NCBI GenBank assembly: GCA_028095005.1
Contig: CM051460.1
Coordinates: 63,651,676 to 63,715,675 of the forward strand
DNA length: 64,000 bases
Direction of reading: 5' to 3'
Source of the DNA: Rhynchospora pubera
Lineage: Eukaryota > Streptophyta > Magnoliopsida > Poales > Cyperaceae
Part shown: piece after piece, positions 38,512 to 51,188 of the stretch
Position numbering within the stretch: position 1 is the stretch's first letter
How the letters are laid out: each line of letters begins with the position of its first letter
Translations under genes and position numbers: made by a program
The notes under the pieces: generated by a model
Databases searched by the model: none
Told to the model about the DNA's origin: nothing
The model's input: the letters and a program-made list of their open reading frames with translations, nothing else

Positions 38512-40755
38512 AACAAGAAACATTACTTGCAACAGGAAACCTTAAAAATGCACTAATTTGTGTAATCAATCACGATTGCCACAAGTAATGAATATAAAAT
38601 GCTGCATTTGAATCTAATTAGATATATGTACAAACATGATAACTATTCTATGCATTATATATGAATCAAGCAATTTGTTAGTTGCAAAAATATTACCAAT
38701 AATTTATGATCTGTTTTCATAGTGTTTCTCATATTTGCTATTTACCCACACCAACTTCAGGTCATCTGCTAATAGTACATATATGTTGTTGCACATCAGA
38801 GTGTTTTCTCATATTATTAGTAATGTTTTCATTTAAGCTCTTTTTTTAAAATTCTTCATAGTTTAAGACGTGCATCATGTTCCTGCACATGAGCATGGAT
38901 ATCATTCAAGATGCATGACCTGCCTCAACAATAAGAATGTCTTTCTTAGTTTCCTTATTGTTGCTACTTGCTATGTTGTTTATTTATTTTTTAATCCATT
39001 AATGATATATAGATATCAAAACAATTTTAGGTATTCAGATGCCTCTATATATATACACATTTTTTGTATCGCATTGTTTTTGGATTCTATTGACAGGTCA
39101 AAGCAAAAATTACTCGTTTGATGATTAGTTCTGCTAATTGCACAATGTGATATTGAAGATATGTTCAGAAGAGAAATGTTCTTTTTATCTATCATAATTA
39201 CAGTTTCCTGACAAAGGACTACTGTTAATTTTGAATGTACTTTATATCACTTCACTTTTTATTTTGTTGATTGCAGATTTGAGGTAATAAGTACTGAGGA
39301 GGTTATTCAAGTTCTCCCGTACATATAGCTGTGGTACACCACTTTCTGATCTATAGCCAAGAGGCAATAATACAAAATTCATAGGTTAGATTGAAAGTGC
39401 AATTTACAAATCTGAATTTGTGTCCTGGTGTATTTGTGTATAATTCTGTCATGATGTATTTGTGTTTAAAATCATGTTTGTAGGTCGGGCATCATGTGCA
39501 AGAGGATTTTGGTGAAGATCTCGGGAGAATCATTTAAGAAATTATAAAACAAATAAAACAGTCGGTTTACTTAGATCTTTTATTATTTTTTTTTCTGCTG
39601 TGTAGAATTTATTGGAATTTAAGGAATTTATAGTTATCATGTTTAGTTAATTGACTTGATGGATTAGAAAATATCTATCCTTTAGTACAAAAGAGGCTCA
39701 AATGCTTCTTTTTTTTTCCATAAATTCCATTTGTAGATGTGACTCCGTAAGTTCCATTTACAATTATCAAGTTTTAAGCTAGTTGCATACATGTATTATT
39801 TCCTGGATTATGGGCTTCAAATGTTTACCAAATTGTTGTTAGTCTAATTTCAAAGAGGAAGCAAATCCATATTGATAGTATACTTTCGTAATGAACTCTC
39901 TAAAATCTAACTTAATATGTTTTTTGTATGATGAACAGGTAGACGTTTAATTGCCTCAAATATTTGCAGTGGCATTGTGAGTCTTTGGTTTTATGTGTAA
40001 TTTTTATTTATTTCTAGTTTAGATTGATTTAAATTTTTATGTTCTTTTACTTAGAATTTTGATTTGTATCAATATTATTTCTAATCAATGTACTCGATGT
40101 TGATTTTCAATTCAATGCAATTAATGAATTCAATCTTATTATGTGTAAGTTTATGTGATATTATTTTCGTTTGATTCAATGTGAATTTTAAATAGCTGTG
40201 AATAATTAAAATTGTATGAATTAAATAGTGGTGGTACCAAATTCGTATCGGTGAACAAAGGTGTTGCTATATTGACTCTAATAGGTTGTGGACCCCGCTA
40301 AATTTTGACAATAAATTATTTGTGTCGCTAATCAAAGGTGTCTGTATAGCGACTATTATAAATTGTGGGTCCCGCTAAATTTTGACAATATATTATTTGT
40401 GTCGCTGATCAAAACTGTCGGTATACCGACAAATATAGTTTGTAGGCCCCGATAAATTCTGACAATATATTATCTGGGTCGCTTAATAAAAGTGTCGGCA
40501 TACCGACATAGTAACGTCTAAATAGAGACGCGCTTACTATTTGAATAAGCGATCGAAGAACATGGTATGTGTCGTTATTCCGACACAGATATAGGGACGC
40601 GTTAAGCAATCCGTGTCCTCGCGACACAGATGTTTATTATTAGCGGCTAGAGTATCGGAGTCGCTTAGGTAGCGTCTTTAGGTGGACACAGATAACATTT
40701 CGTGTCGGAATAGGGACGCCTTTTTGCGAAGCAAATAATTGACATTCTAGTAGTG

Positions 40756-43317
40756 AAGGAGACGTAGGACTGGTGATTCTTGAAAAGAACCCCACAGAAA
40801 TGAATATGATACCATGATTACTGTTTCTATTTGTATTCTATTATTGTAATAGACCGTTGCATTAATTATCCCCGCCGTACAAGGTTTGTATATCATACAC
40901 TGCAAGTGGAAAGGTGGTTGTGTAGAAGAACAAAGGGATGCTTGGTGTCTGGCCTTGTCATTGTGTAGAATAATTAAGGCTGTTAAACTTAGTCCACCAC
41001 ATCATGCATGCCTAATTTACTATACTAAGGATTAATGTTAGTCGTTATATAGTTGATTCGTGTTGGAAAAAAAAAACTAAAATTAAGTGACTTGTTATAT
41101 ACTAACACTATACTACATAGATAATATCAAAACATATATATAATTAATTTTTACCTCGTGGATGCATCACGTGTCAACTTGCTATCTAGAATGCACCACG
41201 TACGTGTCAACTTTATTTTTATCACACAACCTTAAATGTGAACCCTACACATTATTTTTTATCAAGTGAGAATTTGTACAGAGTTAAAAATAATGTGCTA
41301 AATGGTATGCCTCCGAAACTATAAAATGTTCCAAAGGCTGCAAGCATAAATCAAGATTTCAAATTAAATGTTACCTAATTGTAATTAAAACAAACAATAA
41401 TTGGAAAAAATGCATATGATTGGTTTCCATGCTAGAGACACGTTTATGATCAACATAAGAGAAAGAAATAATAAAAATAGATTTGGGAGGCATATGTATC
41501 TGTGAGTCCAAAAAATCCGTCAGTACCTTAAAACAATTAATGTGGTTTTTTTTAAAAAAAAAATTAATAAGATACTACTCTTTCTATGCAGTTTTTTTAA
41601 AATTCTGTTCTTATTTTCGTACACTATTATTATCATATATATGTTTGTATGTACAATCAATGCATTAATTGGAGGATAAAATAAGGAAGAATAAATTCAT
41701 GGGAAATTGCTGTATACGATTTGAGTTTGGGGTCAACTTGAGCTCGTCTTGGCTATATTACTGCATATAACTCGAGGTTGGAGACACTTTGAACTTTGAA
41801 GTTTTCTAGACCAACTCAAGCTCAACTGGTTTTCGACTCGAGTTAGGCTCTTGAATCAATAATCAGCTAAAAATGCGACTATATATGTACTTGAAAATTT
41901 CTATATTTAAGTTTTATTTTATTTTAATATTATAATTAATTATACATACAACAATATAAACAATGAAATTGTGGTATCTAATTTTTTTATTGATTATAAT
42001 AAAAATATGTTTTGAAACTCAATTTGAATTTGCTAAAATTATTTAAACTAAAATATTATTCTTTAATGAATATTTAATATTCTTAAATCAGATTGACAAG
42101 AATATTTGAAATAGAAATTTATTATATTGAGTCGGCTCGCGAGTTCACGAGTGGAGTTGAACTCAACTTGAACATGACTCATCAACCTATCAACTTGACT
42201 CAACTCGAGTTAACAACCAAGTTTTTGTCGAATCGAGTTTCAACAATTCACAAATTACAAGTTTTCTCTTGTCCCAAATGGAAAGAGAAGGGAATGAGGG
42301 ATCGTTGAATGGTGAAGTAGATTGGTGGCGGAGAGGCATGCAGGTAGGACTGCAAACGAAAGCGTGTTTCACCGTTTTTTGTTTTGTTTCACCCGGGTGA
42401 AACGGTTATCAAAACAAAATTTACTTTTGTCTAGTTTAGTGAAACGATTAACGAAACAATGAAAGATTTCGTCACTGTGTAAATCACGAAAAGTAAATAA
42501 ATTTTGACCATTTCGTCACTGCAAAACCATTAACGAAATTAAAACCAATTTCGTCATCAAAATAAACAACTAACGAACAACTCTAATTTTGTCGCTATTT
42601 CTTAGGTTGGACACCCTTTGATGCAGGAGACATTGATCCCTCCCCCATTTCGTGGTCCGCTCACACCTCTTTTAATTTCTCTCTCTCTTCCTAGATATTA
42701 TATACATATATATGATGAACATGTAATAACTATAACTCTTTTAAAAAAAAAAGACATGTAATATATATATGTCCCACTTTCTGGGAGGAGATCGAGTGAA
42801 GACAACATACTAACTGATCATCATCATTCGCCAATAGATATTATTGATTCGTAATATAAATAATATATATAGTTATTAATGAATGAATGAATTGGATGTG
42901 TGACAGTGTGAGAACTGAGAACACGAGAAGAAGGAAGAGAAAAGGTGGGAGGGGATCCCTCATCTCGTCGCCACCAATCAGATTTGAGGAACCCACGTGG
43001 AGTGGGGCCCCACATGCAAATTCTCCCTGACCCAGTCCCAGTCCTAGTGTATTAATGTAGCGTCTGATCTCTCTCTCTCTCTCTCTCTCCCTTATTAATT
43101 AATTCCTCCCTCTGACTCTGAGTGATCTGTAACTCTTTCTCCACCTAGAGTAGACCTATAGCTTATCGCGCGTGATACTGATTACTGATATATATCATCA
43201 TCAATTCATCATAGCATCGCACGATTCACAGTCACACCCACTGCTCTCCCTCTACTCAATCAACTTCCCCTTGCCTTTTACCTTACCTTACCTTAATTAC
43301 CCTTACCTCGTTTCCCC
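40756..43317. other. Intergenic region upstream of the TIGR01589 gene
   Basis: No gene is supported. Stretches rich in CTCGAGTT/AACTCGAG-like words (41710-41850, 42130-42245) and in GAAACG (42360-42590) look like eroded repeats that I cannot delimit. CT repeats at 43069-43090 and CCTTACCTTACCTTA at about 43280 belong to the probable 5' UTR. Confidence 0.5.
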
Positions 43318-46300
43318 ATGGCCGACGACTCTTCTTCTTCCTATATCAGAATGGTACGTACCTACCCCTTTCATGCCTTCTCAATCAATTCTAAGCCTTT
43401 TTTTTTTATTCATTACCAAAACACACACGTCATCCTAAACATATATATGTTTTTTTTTTTTGCTTTATATATTTCTCATCAAGAAAGCATCATCACTGCC
43501 AGATTAATTACAAGTACATGATAATTATGTTTTATATATGTAACTGATTACTAGTTTTTTTTTCCCACAAAATTAAAATATCTCCAAGTTATGGCCCCAT
43601 CATTAAGTTTCACATACATATCTTCGTCATATATATATATATTGATAGACGTAAAATATTAATTCGTAATAATATTTTTGAAATTAATAGCCTAAGAACA
43701 CGTAATTCATATAAAATTAAATAAACTCATAAGTTAGAACTTACAGGATTGGAGAGACGACATCGTAAGGCGGAAAATCGATCTTCTCCAATTTTCCTTG
43801 GTATTTCTTGATGGAAGATTAATGGCGTTTTTAATATTATGTCTATTTTCCTTTTGGGCAAAAAATGAGTGAATAGGTGCCAAATTATGACAGAATATTT
43901 TAATTAATACCAAGGCAATTGAAGGGATCAAATTTTAAATGAACATGGTCCATCAGATTTTCCATCAAAATCTGATGCACCCTTTAGATAAATTTAATAA
44001 TTAAACCCGGTTCACATTTATTATTATAGGCCATAATAATTATAACATTCTCCCACTTGGCCTATAAATATCATACTGAAACTCGAATTTAAAATTGGCC
44101 AATAAAACATAAACCTTGTTCAGTTAGAAATACCAAACTAAACTAATATAATCAAAATAACTAAAACTGTTATTTGATCCCTATCAATTATAGAATGGTA
44201 TTCTTTCCAACATATGGTTAATTAAATTCATTTGATCCACATAAGTATATTTGCTTATATATAAATTACATTAATGCGCAAACATAAGAAATAAGCAAAC
44301 TATATAAATTCAGTCAATACATAAATGAAGCTTCAATACATAACTTAATTAATACATAATTGTTCATTACAACATCACAAGTCACTAACCAAACCCATGC
44401 CGGCTACATGCTCTTTGAAAAGAGTAGGTGGTAGTGCTTTTGTTAGAGAATCAGCTAACATAGATCTTGTATTGATGTGTTGTATGACAATAATATTATC
44501 CTTAATTTTCTGTCTAACAACAAGATACTTGATGTCAATCCATTTAGTAGCACCGCTGGACTTGTTGTTTTTAGAGAAGAAAACAGCAACCTCATTATCA
44601 CAAAATAGCGTTAGCGGTCTCGCAATACTTTCAATCACTTGAAGTTCAGGTATGAAATTCTTCAACCAAACTGCTTGACCAGTAGCTTCAAAACACGCTA
44701 CAAATTCTGCTTGCATTGTGGAAGATGCAACTAAGGACTGTTTGGCACTCTTCAATGAAATTGGTCCCCCTGCAAGCATGAATATGTATCCTGATGTGGA
44801 TTTCTTCGTGTCTACACATCCAGCAAAATCCGAATCGGAATAACCAATGACCTCAAGGTTATCGGACTTTCTGTAAGTAAGCATGTAGCCTTTAGTCCCT
44901 TGCAAATAGCGTAAGACTTTCTTAGCAGCTCGCCAATGATCCATTCCTGGATTTGATTGATATCGGCCAAGCATGCCAACTACAAACGCAATATCAGGAC
45001 GTGTGCAAACTTGAGCATACATTAAGCTTCCAACAACCGAAGCATACTCATTCTTTTCCATTTGCTTACGTTCTGATTCAGTTTTGGGACATTGAGCCTT
45101 GCTGAATTTGTCACCTTTGAAAATGGGAGCAACACTTGGAGAACAATTTTGCATGTTATAGCGCTTAAGCATTTTCTCGATATATGCCTTTTGTGATAAA
45201 CCTAAGAGACCACGAGACCTATCACGGTGAATTTCAATGCCTATGACATAAGAGGCTTCACTAAGATCCTTCATTTCAAATTTCTTTGAAAGAAAGCGTT
45301 TTGTCTCGTACAACATGTCTAAATCACTGCTTGCTAACAAAATGTCATCCACATACAAAACAAGAATGATAAATCTGCTCCCACTAACCTTGAGATATAT
45401 GCATTGATCAAAAGTATTTTCTTGAAATCCAAATTCTGTTATGACCTCATCAAACTTGAGATACCACTGTCTTGAAGCTTGCTTTAACCCATAAATTGAT
45501 CGTTTCAACCGGCATCCCATATGTTCCTTGCCTTTAACAACAAAACCTTCAGGTTGTTTCATGAAAATTTCTTCATGCAAGTCACCATTAAGGAATGCGG
45601 TTTTCACGTCCATTTGATGCAGATTAATTACACACACGTCATCCTAAACATATATATGTTTTTTTTTTTTGCTTTATATATTTCTCATCAAGAAAGCATC
45701 ATCACTGCCAGATTAATTACAAGTACATGATAATTATGTTTTATATATGTAACTGATTACTAGTTTTTTTTTCCCACAAAATTAAAATATCTCCAAGTTA
45801 TGGCCCCATCATTAAGTTTCACATACATATCTTCGTCATATATATATATTGATAGACGTAAAATATTAATTCGTAATAATATTTTTGAAATTAATAGTCC
45901 AAGAACACGTAATTCATATAAAATTAAATAAACTCATAAGTTAGAACTTACAGGATTGGAGAGACGACATCGTAAGGCGGAAAATCGATCTTCTTCAATT
46001 TTCCTTGGTATTTCTTGATGGAAGATTAATGGCGTTTTTAATATTCTGTCTATTTTCCTTTTGGGCAAAAAATGAGTGAATAGGTGCCAAATTATGACAG
46101 AATATTTTAATTAATACCAAGACAATTGAAGGGATCAAATTTTAAATGAACATGGTCCATCAGATTTTCCATCAAAATCTGATGCACCCTTTAGATAAAT
46201 TTAATAATTAAACCCGGTTCACATTTATTATTATAGGCCATAATAATTATAACATATATATGCATGCACCACCACCACCACCAATATTCATTTACATGTA

Positions 46301-48207
46301 ACTATATCTTTGATGTCATGATCTCTCATAACATATATAACTTCTCTTGTCATATAATTTTTTTTCTATAATTGTCATTCAAGGTGCAACATCTGATAGA
46401 GAAATGCATATTGCACAACATGAACAAGGAAGAATGCATGGAAGCCCTTGAAAAGCACGCTAATATCAAACCAGTCATCACTTCAACAGGTACTTAATTA
46501 ATTGATAAAATACCTCTCATCAAATCATCATCTGCGCATTACTTTATTTAACAGAGCAGTCTTATGGAATCACCCATGAGCATGAATGTTCTTTTATATG
46601 TAGAGAATCTCCTTTCTAAATATTGGAAATAGACATTGTTTAATTTCTGCCTTTTATTTTTACATATAATTTTTTGTTAACAGATTATTGTTTTCATGAT
46701 CCTTATGAAAGATGCAGTGCCTAATTTTATTTTTATTTGCTCAGACAATTCAGCTGTAAAACAGGATTCAACCTTACAATCCTGACTCTCATATCCGACC
46801 TCATGTTAATCAAGCATTTTCCTTACTTAAAAACTTGAGATTTATTTGTTTTGAAATTCATGTATGCATCCTCAAGAATTAAAAATACAATTATAAAAAT
46901 TTAAATATTCTCTGATATTAGCATTCAATAATTTTTGCATTCCACTCTAGATCCTATATCTTTTTGGATAGTAGCAATTGTTCTAGTTTCCTTTTCTAAG
47001 TAATAATTGTTCCAATTGGTTCTACTATTATACTGCCAAATAAACTTCTAATTTTCAAATTTTGATAAGTACATTTTAGTCTTTACAATCATTTCAAGCT
47101 GATAATTTTCATCTGATTATTCCTAGCATCATAAGTAAGCTCTCATTAATCAGTACCTTTGTTTTTCACGTATAATATATATAAACATGAACTTAAACAC
47201 AGACCTGTTTCATAAATCCTCTCAATTCTAAAAAAAAAAGAAGTGCTATAGATTACAGTTTTACACATCAGATCATCATGAGATGTTGATATACAAAATA
47301 GAGCCTCTATAAAATATACTGCAAAAAAACTTGTGGATCTTCTTATCAAACCTAGTACATAACTAGACTATATGTGTTATTATGTATATCATTATAATTT
47401 GGATCATATGTAACAGTAATTAAACTAGGTTAAGAGGTTTGAACAATTTGTTGAAGAATATGAATACAAAAGCAAGTAAAAATTTAAGTAGGCATATTGC
47501 TAGGTATGTAATACATATAGGGTGTGTTTGGATAAGCTTAGAATAAGGAATAAGAATAAGAAATTTCGGTATGCGTGCTTATTTTTATTCTTGTGCAACC
47601 CAAACAACACAAGAATAAGGAATTTGGGCCCTTATTCTTATACTAACAAAACCATGGTATAAGAATAAGAAATTTGGATAAGCACGCATACCGAAATTTC
47701 TTATTCTTATTCCTTATTCATGGCTCATCCAAATACACCCATAATATCCTCTTTTTTTTTGGATAGAAGCTATCAAGTCAAAAATACATATAATATTTAT
47801 AACTATTGTATCATGGTAACTGTGCGCAAGTAGTCATGTAAGTATTTGAATAAATAAAAATTCTCAAGAGAGATCTGATTTCATTTGCAAAATGGTTATG
47901 TTTAATTTTTTATGCTCTTATGATTTGATCACTCATTCGTTCATTCTAGATAAGAACCAATTGGGAAACTATATACATCATTGGCATTTGTTTTCCAATA
48001 TTATATAATAACATGTAGACCATGTGTTTGTGTGGTGTTAAATTAGTTTGGGCAGAGCTGGAGAAGGAAAACAGAGCGTTCTTTGAGTCGTATGCAAGAG
48101 ACAGAGAAGAGAGAATAAATATGGAGAAGGATCAACAACGCATTCAGCAAATGCTCGCTGATTTGGCTTCCTCAACTACTCCAGATGATGATCAGGACGA
48201 TGATTAA
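43318..48207 (+). CDS. Plant-specific TIGR01589 family protein
   Basis: Three exons: 43318-43353, 46384-46489, 48047-48207. They total 303 nt and encode 100 aa, with GT-AG introns. The protein reads MADDSSSSYIRM, then VQHLIEKCILHNMNKEECMEAL, then WAELEKENRAFFESY. This matches the short plant-specific domain TIGR01589 (a helical V-LIE-C--M-K-E motif followed by VW--LE-EN-EFF--Y), followed by a Gln/Glu-rich likely coiled coil and an acidic DDDQDDD tail. Function unknown. Intron 1 is about 3 kb, largely because of a copia insertion and local duplication; intron 2 contains a MITE. The first intron begins GTACGTACC directly after a Met codon. Confidence 0.85.
43421..43642. repeat. Intron 1 segment, original copy of a local duplication
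   Basis: This host intron sequence, starting ACACACACGTCATCC, recurs at 45630-45849 with no substitutions that I can see. Only the AT-repeat length differs (seven against six units). Confidence 0.9.
43643..44047 (-). mobile_element. Copia LTR, 3' copy
   Basis: 405 bp from TGATAGACG to ATTATAACA on the + strand. The adjacent TTCTCCCACTTGG is a polypurine tract on the - strand, which shows that this is the 3' LTR of a - strand element. TATAT lies just before it. Confidence 0.85.
44375..45629 (-). pseudogene. Copia pol fragment: C-terminal reverse transcriptase and RNase H
   Basis: An open - strand frame of about 415 codons carries QMDVKTAFLNGDLHEE, the RT catalytic YVDDILL, KKVLRYLQGTKGY, GYSDSDFAGCVDTKKSTSGY (RNase H) and a terminal ADSLTKALP segment. 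Gag, protease, integrase and the first part of RT are absent: the frame is cut at about 45629, where host intron sequence starts. It is a remnant unable to move by itself. Confidence 0.9.
45630..45849. repeat. Intron 1 segment, duplicated copy
   Basis: Second copy of 43421-43642. It joins the broken pol frame directly to host intron DNA, then runs into the second LTR copy. Confidence 0.9.
45850..46253 (-). mobile_element. Copia LTR, second copy
   Basis: 404 bp, about five substitutions from 43643-44047 by eye. The following bases TATAT match those before the first LTR and probably are the target duplication, although the sequence is simple. Confidence 0.85.
47520..47740. repeat. MITE of the GGGTGTGTTTGGATGAG family in intron 2
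   Basis: Ends GGGTGTGTTTGGATAAGC and GGCTCATCCAAATACACCC are inverted. The arms extend about 60 bp (AATTTCGGTATGCGTGC against GCACGCATACCGAAATTT). It is flanked by the 3-bp repeat ATA (47517-47519 and 47741-47743). Confidence 0.9.
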
Positions 48208-49277
48208 ATTAACAAACTACAATTAATCAGGGGGCTCTTAATTAAGTATACTGAATCTAGTAAGATTTTCATTCAATTTGTACTTGTACGAGTAGATGCA
48301 TGGAGTGGTAGTCCTGTAATATTGTGCCAAGTCGAAGGGCACGACATTGTGTGTCATACTACGTACATCATCCTGGGTCTTGCATCTCTGCAATTCTTTC
48401 CATACTGCAATTCTTCATCGTCGTAAAATGTAAATACATGTCTATTGATAATGGCAACAAAATTTGGGGTCACTACTAAGATCTTGAAACCAGTATTCTA
48501 TTTTTTTCTATTTTATGATAAAGATTATAGTATTATATTCTGGCTAATATTCTTGTTGTTGCATCACAAATTAATGTCTCTCCCACTATTTTTTTTAAAA
48601 TTAATTTACTATAATTCGAACAATTGAAACGAGAACTATAGTGCAGTGCACTTTTAAGGATTCAATAAATAAGAGTACAATTTCACTTTATAATTTTTAT
48701 TTTTTACTATTGTGTCGATTTAATAAAAAATAATGACATTAAATAGTCACTGATATCATCACATTTCTTCAACTCATAAAAAACAGTACATTTGGTATAG
48801 TAAATTTTATTTTATACGGTAAATTGCGTTGATTCGAGTGATTAGATCAATTGTATGTGCATTCAATTTTGAACGCGTTGAACCAAAGGAGGAGTTATTT
48901 TATGGTTTGAAATTTAAAAGTTTTGAGAGGATGCAAATAGTGCTGTATGGTACGCGAGGAATTTATCGATGGGGACTAGAAGTCCGTTCGTTGGGGTACA
49001 CGTGGCAGAGAAGATGCTGAGGTCGGTGATGACGTGTAAGTAGAGTTGTATGAAAATTCCAAGCTAGGACGTCCACACGTGTCGTGACGTGCAAATTAAT
49101 GTCGCGTCCAAATAATTTCGCGTGCTTTAATTGGGTGCTTTTCATCTTTATACGCTGCTAAGGACGTCTACGGTGATTCTCTTTTCCCAATCTCATCTTG
49201 TTCGTATCTACTGCGCACCACGTCACCATCTACCCTACATTTATATATTTAATATAATTAGGGGTTTGTATAAATAT

Positions 49278-49640
49278 GCTAACGTGCCGTCGATTTGCCG
49301 TAGAGCTATTTTTCGATATTCAAAATTCAAGTGATTAATTTAATGTGTTCAAATTGTTCATCAAATTAAAATACTTTTGAGATTAAATTTTACATTTTTT
49401 AAATTTTTTTGCTATTTATTATGATATTTTCAAAAACCATTATACTTGAAATATTTCAGGCCCTTCAATTTAAAAATATCATAATAAATAGTAAAAAATT
49501 GAAGAGAATGTAAAATTTTATCTCCAAATGATTTGAATATGGTGATCAATTTAAACTGTTTGGATTGATCGTTTGAATTTTGGATCTTGAAAAACGATTT
49601 GATAACAAATCGATGGCACGTTAACCATACTAATGTATCG
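49278..49640. repeat. Foldback MITE
   Basis: Left AACGTGCCGTCGATTTG pairs with right CAAATCGATGGCACGTT. Inner arms include TTTGCTATTTATTATGATATTTT against AAATATCATAATAAATAGTAAAA. The centre resembles those of 10226-10546 and 12945-13285. Confidence 0.75.
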
Positions 49641-49915
49641 GAGCTTCAGTGCATAATGATCCAAAATTTTCAATCTGCTTTAAGATGATCAATCCAAACC
49701 GTCCAATATGATCACTTATTGGAAAATCGCTAATCTATTTTTTTCTGAATCGTTAAAAAGCACAAGATTTTTAAAATAAAAATTTTATAAAAAAATGTAA
49801 AATCTGATTGACAATAAGATCATATTGGACGATTTGAATTTATCATTTTGAAGCAGATCGAAAAGTTTGAATCAGTATGCATTGAACCTCCTGTACATTA
49901 ATATGCTTCATAGAT
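49640..49915. repeat. Second foldback repeat, adjoining
   Basis: CTTTAAGATGATCAATCCAAACCGTCCAATATGATC on the left answers GATCATATTGGACGATTTGAATTTATCATTTTGAAG on the right; outer ends ACTAATGTA and TACATTAAT pair. Confidence 0.6.
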
Positions 49916-50540
49916 TTTCGATGTACAATTATACATATATATATATTTTGTTCGCCTTCAAATTTGACTACAAATAATCAGGCAGCAAAATATTGTCAGA
50001 TGGTATCTGAAAGAGGGCTTAAATTTATGACTAATTGATGGGCCAGACATCTGACAATAGTAAAATAAAATTTCTATAAAGAAATATAATTAGGCCTGAA
50101 AATAATACATTTGGAGGCACAACTTAACTTCAAGCCCATAATTAGTCCCATGAATAATAAAATGAGGGCCCAAATGAGATCATTTGGAGATTATGCGATT
50201 GTGTGCTTAACTTCAAGCCCATATATGTCAAGGGGAAGTTGGCAATATGATAATGTTAACTGTCTGTGCATAAGATGAATTGTTAAACCGATTGTCAGAT
50301 CATATAGTCTATTTATTTGCAATTATGTCAGTATGTCACTGATGGAAAAACACAAATATATATGTATACGGGCTTGGAAAAAAAAAACAAAACCCCGAAA
50401 TGAAATAGATGAAAAGGCCCATGTGAGAACGGCCCGTCGAAAACTGCAATTCAAGTTCAGTATTTCATCTGGGCCCCACCAACCGTTTTTTACTTTTTTA
50501 CATTTTTTCAAATAACCACAAGTATCTGAATCCTTATATG

Positions 50541-50700
50541 CTCCCGCGCGGGACGGTCCAGCGCAGTCTACGAACCGTCCGATCTGATCTGGACGGTTCG
50601 GGCCTACCAATCAGGTTACATGCACGGGGCTTCCTTTGCCATTGAGATTAAATCAAACGGTTCACAGCAGTGCGCTGGACAGTCCCGCGCGCGACGGGAT
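50541..50700. repeat. Foldback MITE, subtype 2
   Basis: Left CCCGCGCGGGACGGTCCAGCGC pairs with right GCGCTGGACAGTCCCGCGCGCG. Interior ACCGTCCGATCTGATCTGGACGG and inverted GTTACATGCACGGGGCTTCC link it to the intron elements at 2997-3345. Confidence 0.75.
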
Positions 50701-50707
50701 TTCATTT

Positions 50708-50890
50708 CCAAGTATCCTCTGCTTGACTTTTTAATGTCAGCAAGGTGCTAATTTTCAATTTGAACCGTCAGATCTAATCCCGACGAACAAGTTTTTACAG
50801 GCTTAGTATTAATCACTGGACATCCATCATTAATAGGACGGTTCGGATCGAAAGTTAGCACCCTACTGAGGTCAGCAAAGAATGTGATTC
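50708..50890. repeat. Foldback MITE, subtype 1
   Basis: Left TATCCTCTGCTTGAC, then GTCAGCAAGGTGCTAATTTTCA, pairs with right GAAAGTTAGCACCCTACTGAGGTCAGCAAAGA. Interior GAACCGTCAGATCTAATC matches 3043-3062. It is adjacent to a subtype 2 element, as at 2997-3345. Confidence 0.65.
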
Positions 50891-50963
50891 CACCTGTAAG
50901 ATGTAAGAGGAAAGTCGTCCTCTTTGACGTAGGGCTGCTCCTCGCCGCTGATTTACCCCACCT

Positions 50964-51188
50964 CTACTCCAGCCAAGCACAACATTGCAAAGACGATGAG
51001 TTTACGAACCCAACAACAGCAGACTCGACGATACTTGAAAGCTGAGAGAGAACAATTTGAAAGAGGAAATGATGAGAAACTGAGATGAAAATGCATCGGA
51101 TTATGTGAAATGAATGAAGGAATGGTGAAGTGAAATACCTAAGAGGCTCCTCTAAAGAAGTGAGAAGAGAGGAATGGGCAATGGCCAT
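50964..51188 (-). CDS. Possible gene fragment with a transit-peptide-like start (unrecognised)
   Basis: On the - strand an ATG at 51188 starts MAIAHSSLLTSLEEPLR and meets a good donor (CTTAG|GTATTT) at 51139/51138. A plausible acceptor (CTCTCAG) lies near 51040, followed by coding-like sequence that soon stops. The Ser/Leu-rich start resembles a plastid-targeting peptide. Foldback MITEs sit immediately downstream, so the gene may be truncated. I do not recognise the protein; it may be chance. Confidence 0.2.
   Translation of the reverse strand: MAIAHSSLLTSLEEPLRYFTSPFLHSFHIIRCIFISVSHHFLFQIVLSQLSSIVESAVVGFVNSSSLQCCAWLE

Larger units (their letters stand above)
30209..40755. mobile_element. 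Large non-autonomous CACTA-type transposon
   Basis: The left terminus CACTACTAGAAT at 30209 is matched by the inverted ATTCTAGTAGTG ending at 40755. Both subterminal regions carry many copies of short motifs such as GTCGGTATACCGAC, AGAGTCGC and GGGACGC (30220-30650 and 40240-40740), as expected for CACTA subterminal repeats. The flanking trinucleotides are AAT and AAG, so the target duplication is imperfect. I find no transposase (TNPD/TNPA) frame. The interior holds a solo LTR, ACGACAC-rich repeats and low-complexity DNA. It is therefore non-autonomous, or two CACTA ends brought together. Confidence 0.75.
48208..50540. other. 3' region of the TIGR01589 gene and intergenic DNA
   Basis: The first part is the likely 3' UTR. 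No further gene is supported up to 50540. Foldback repeats are listed separately. Confidence 0.5.
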
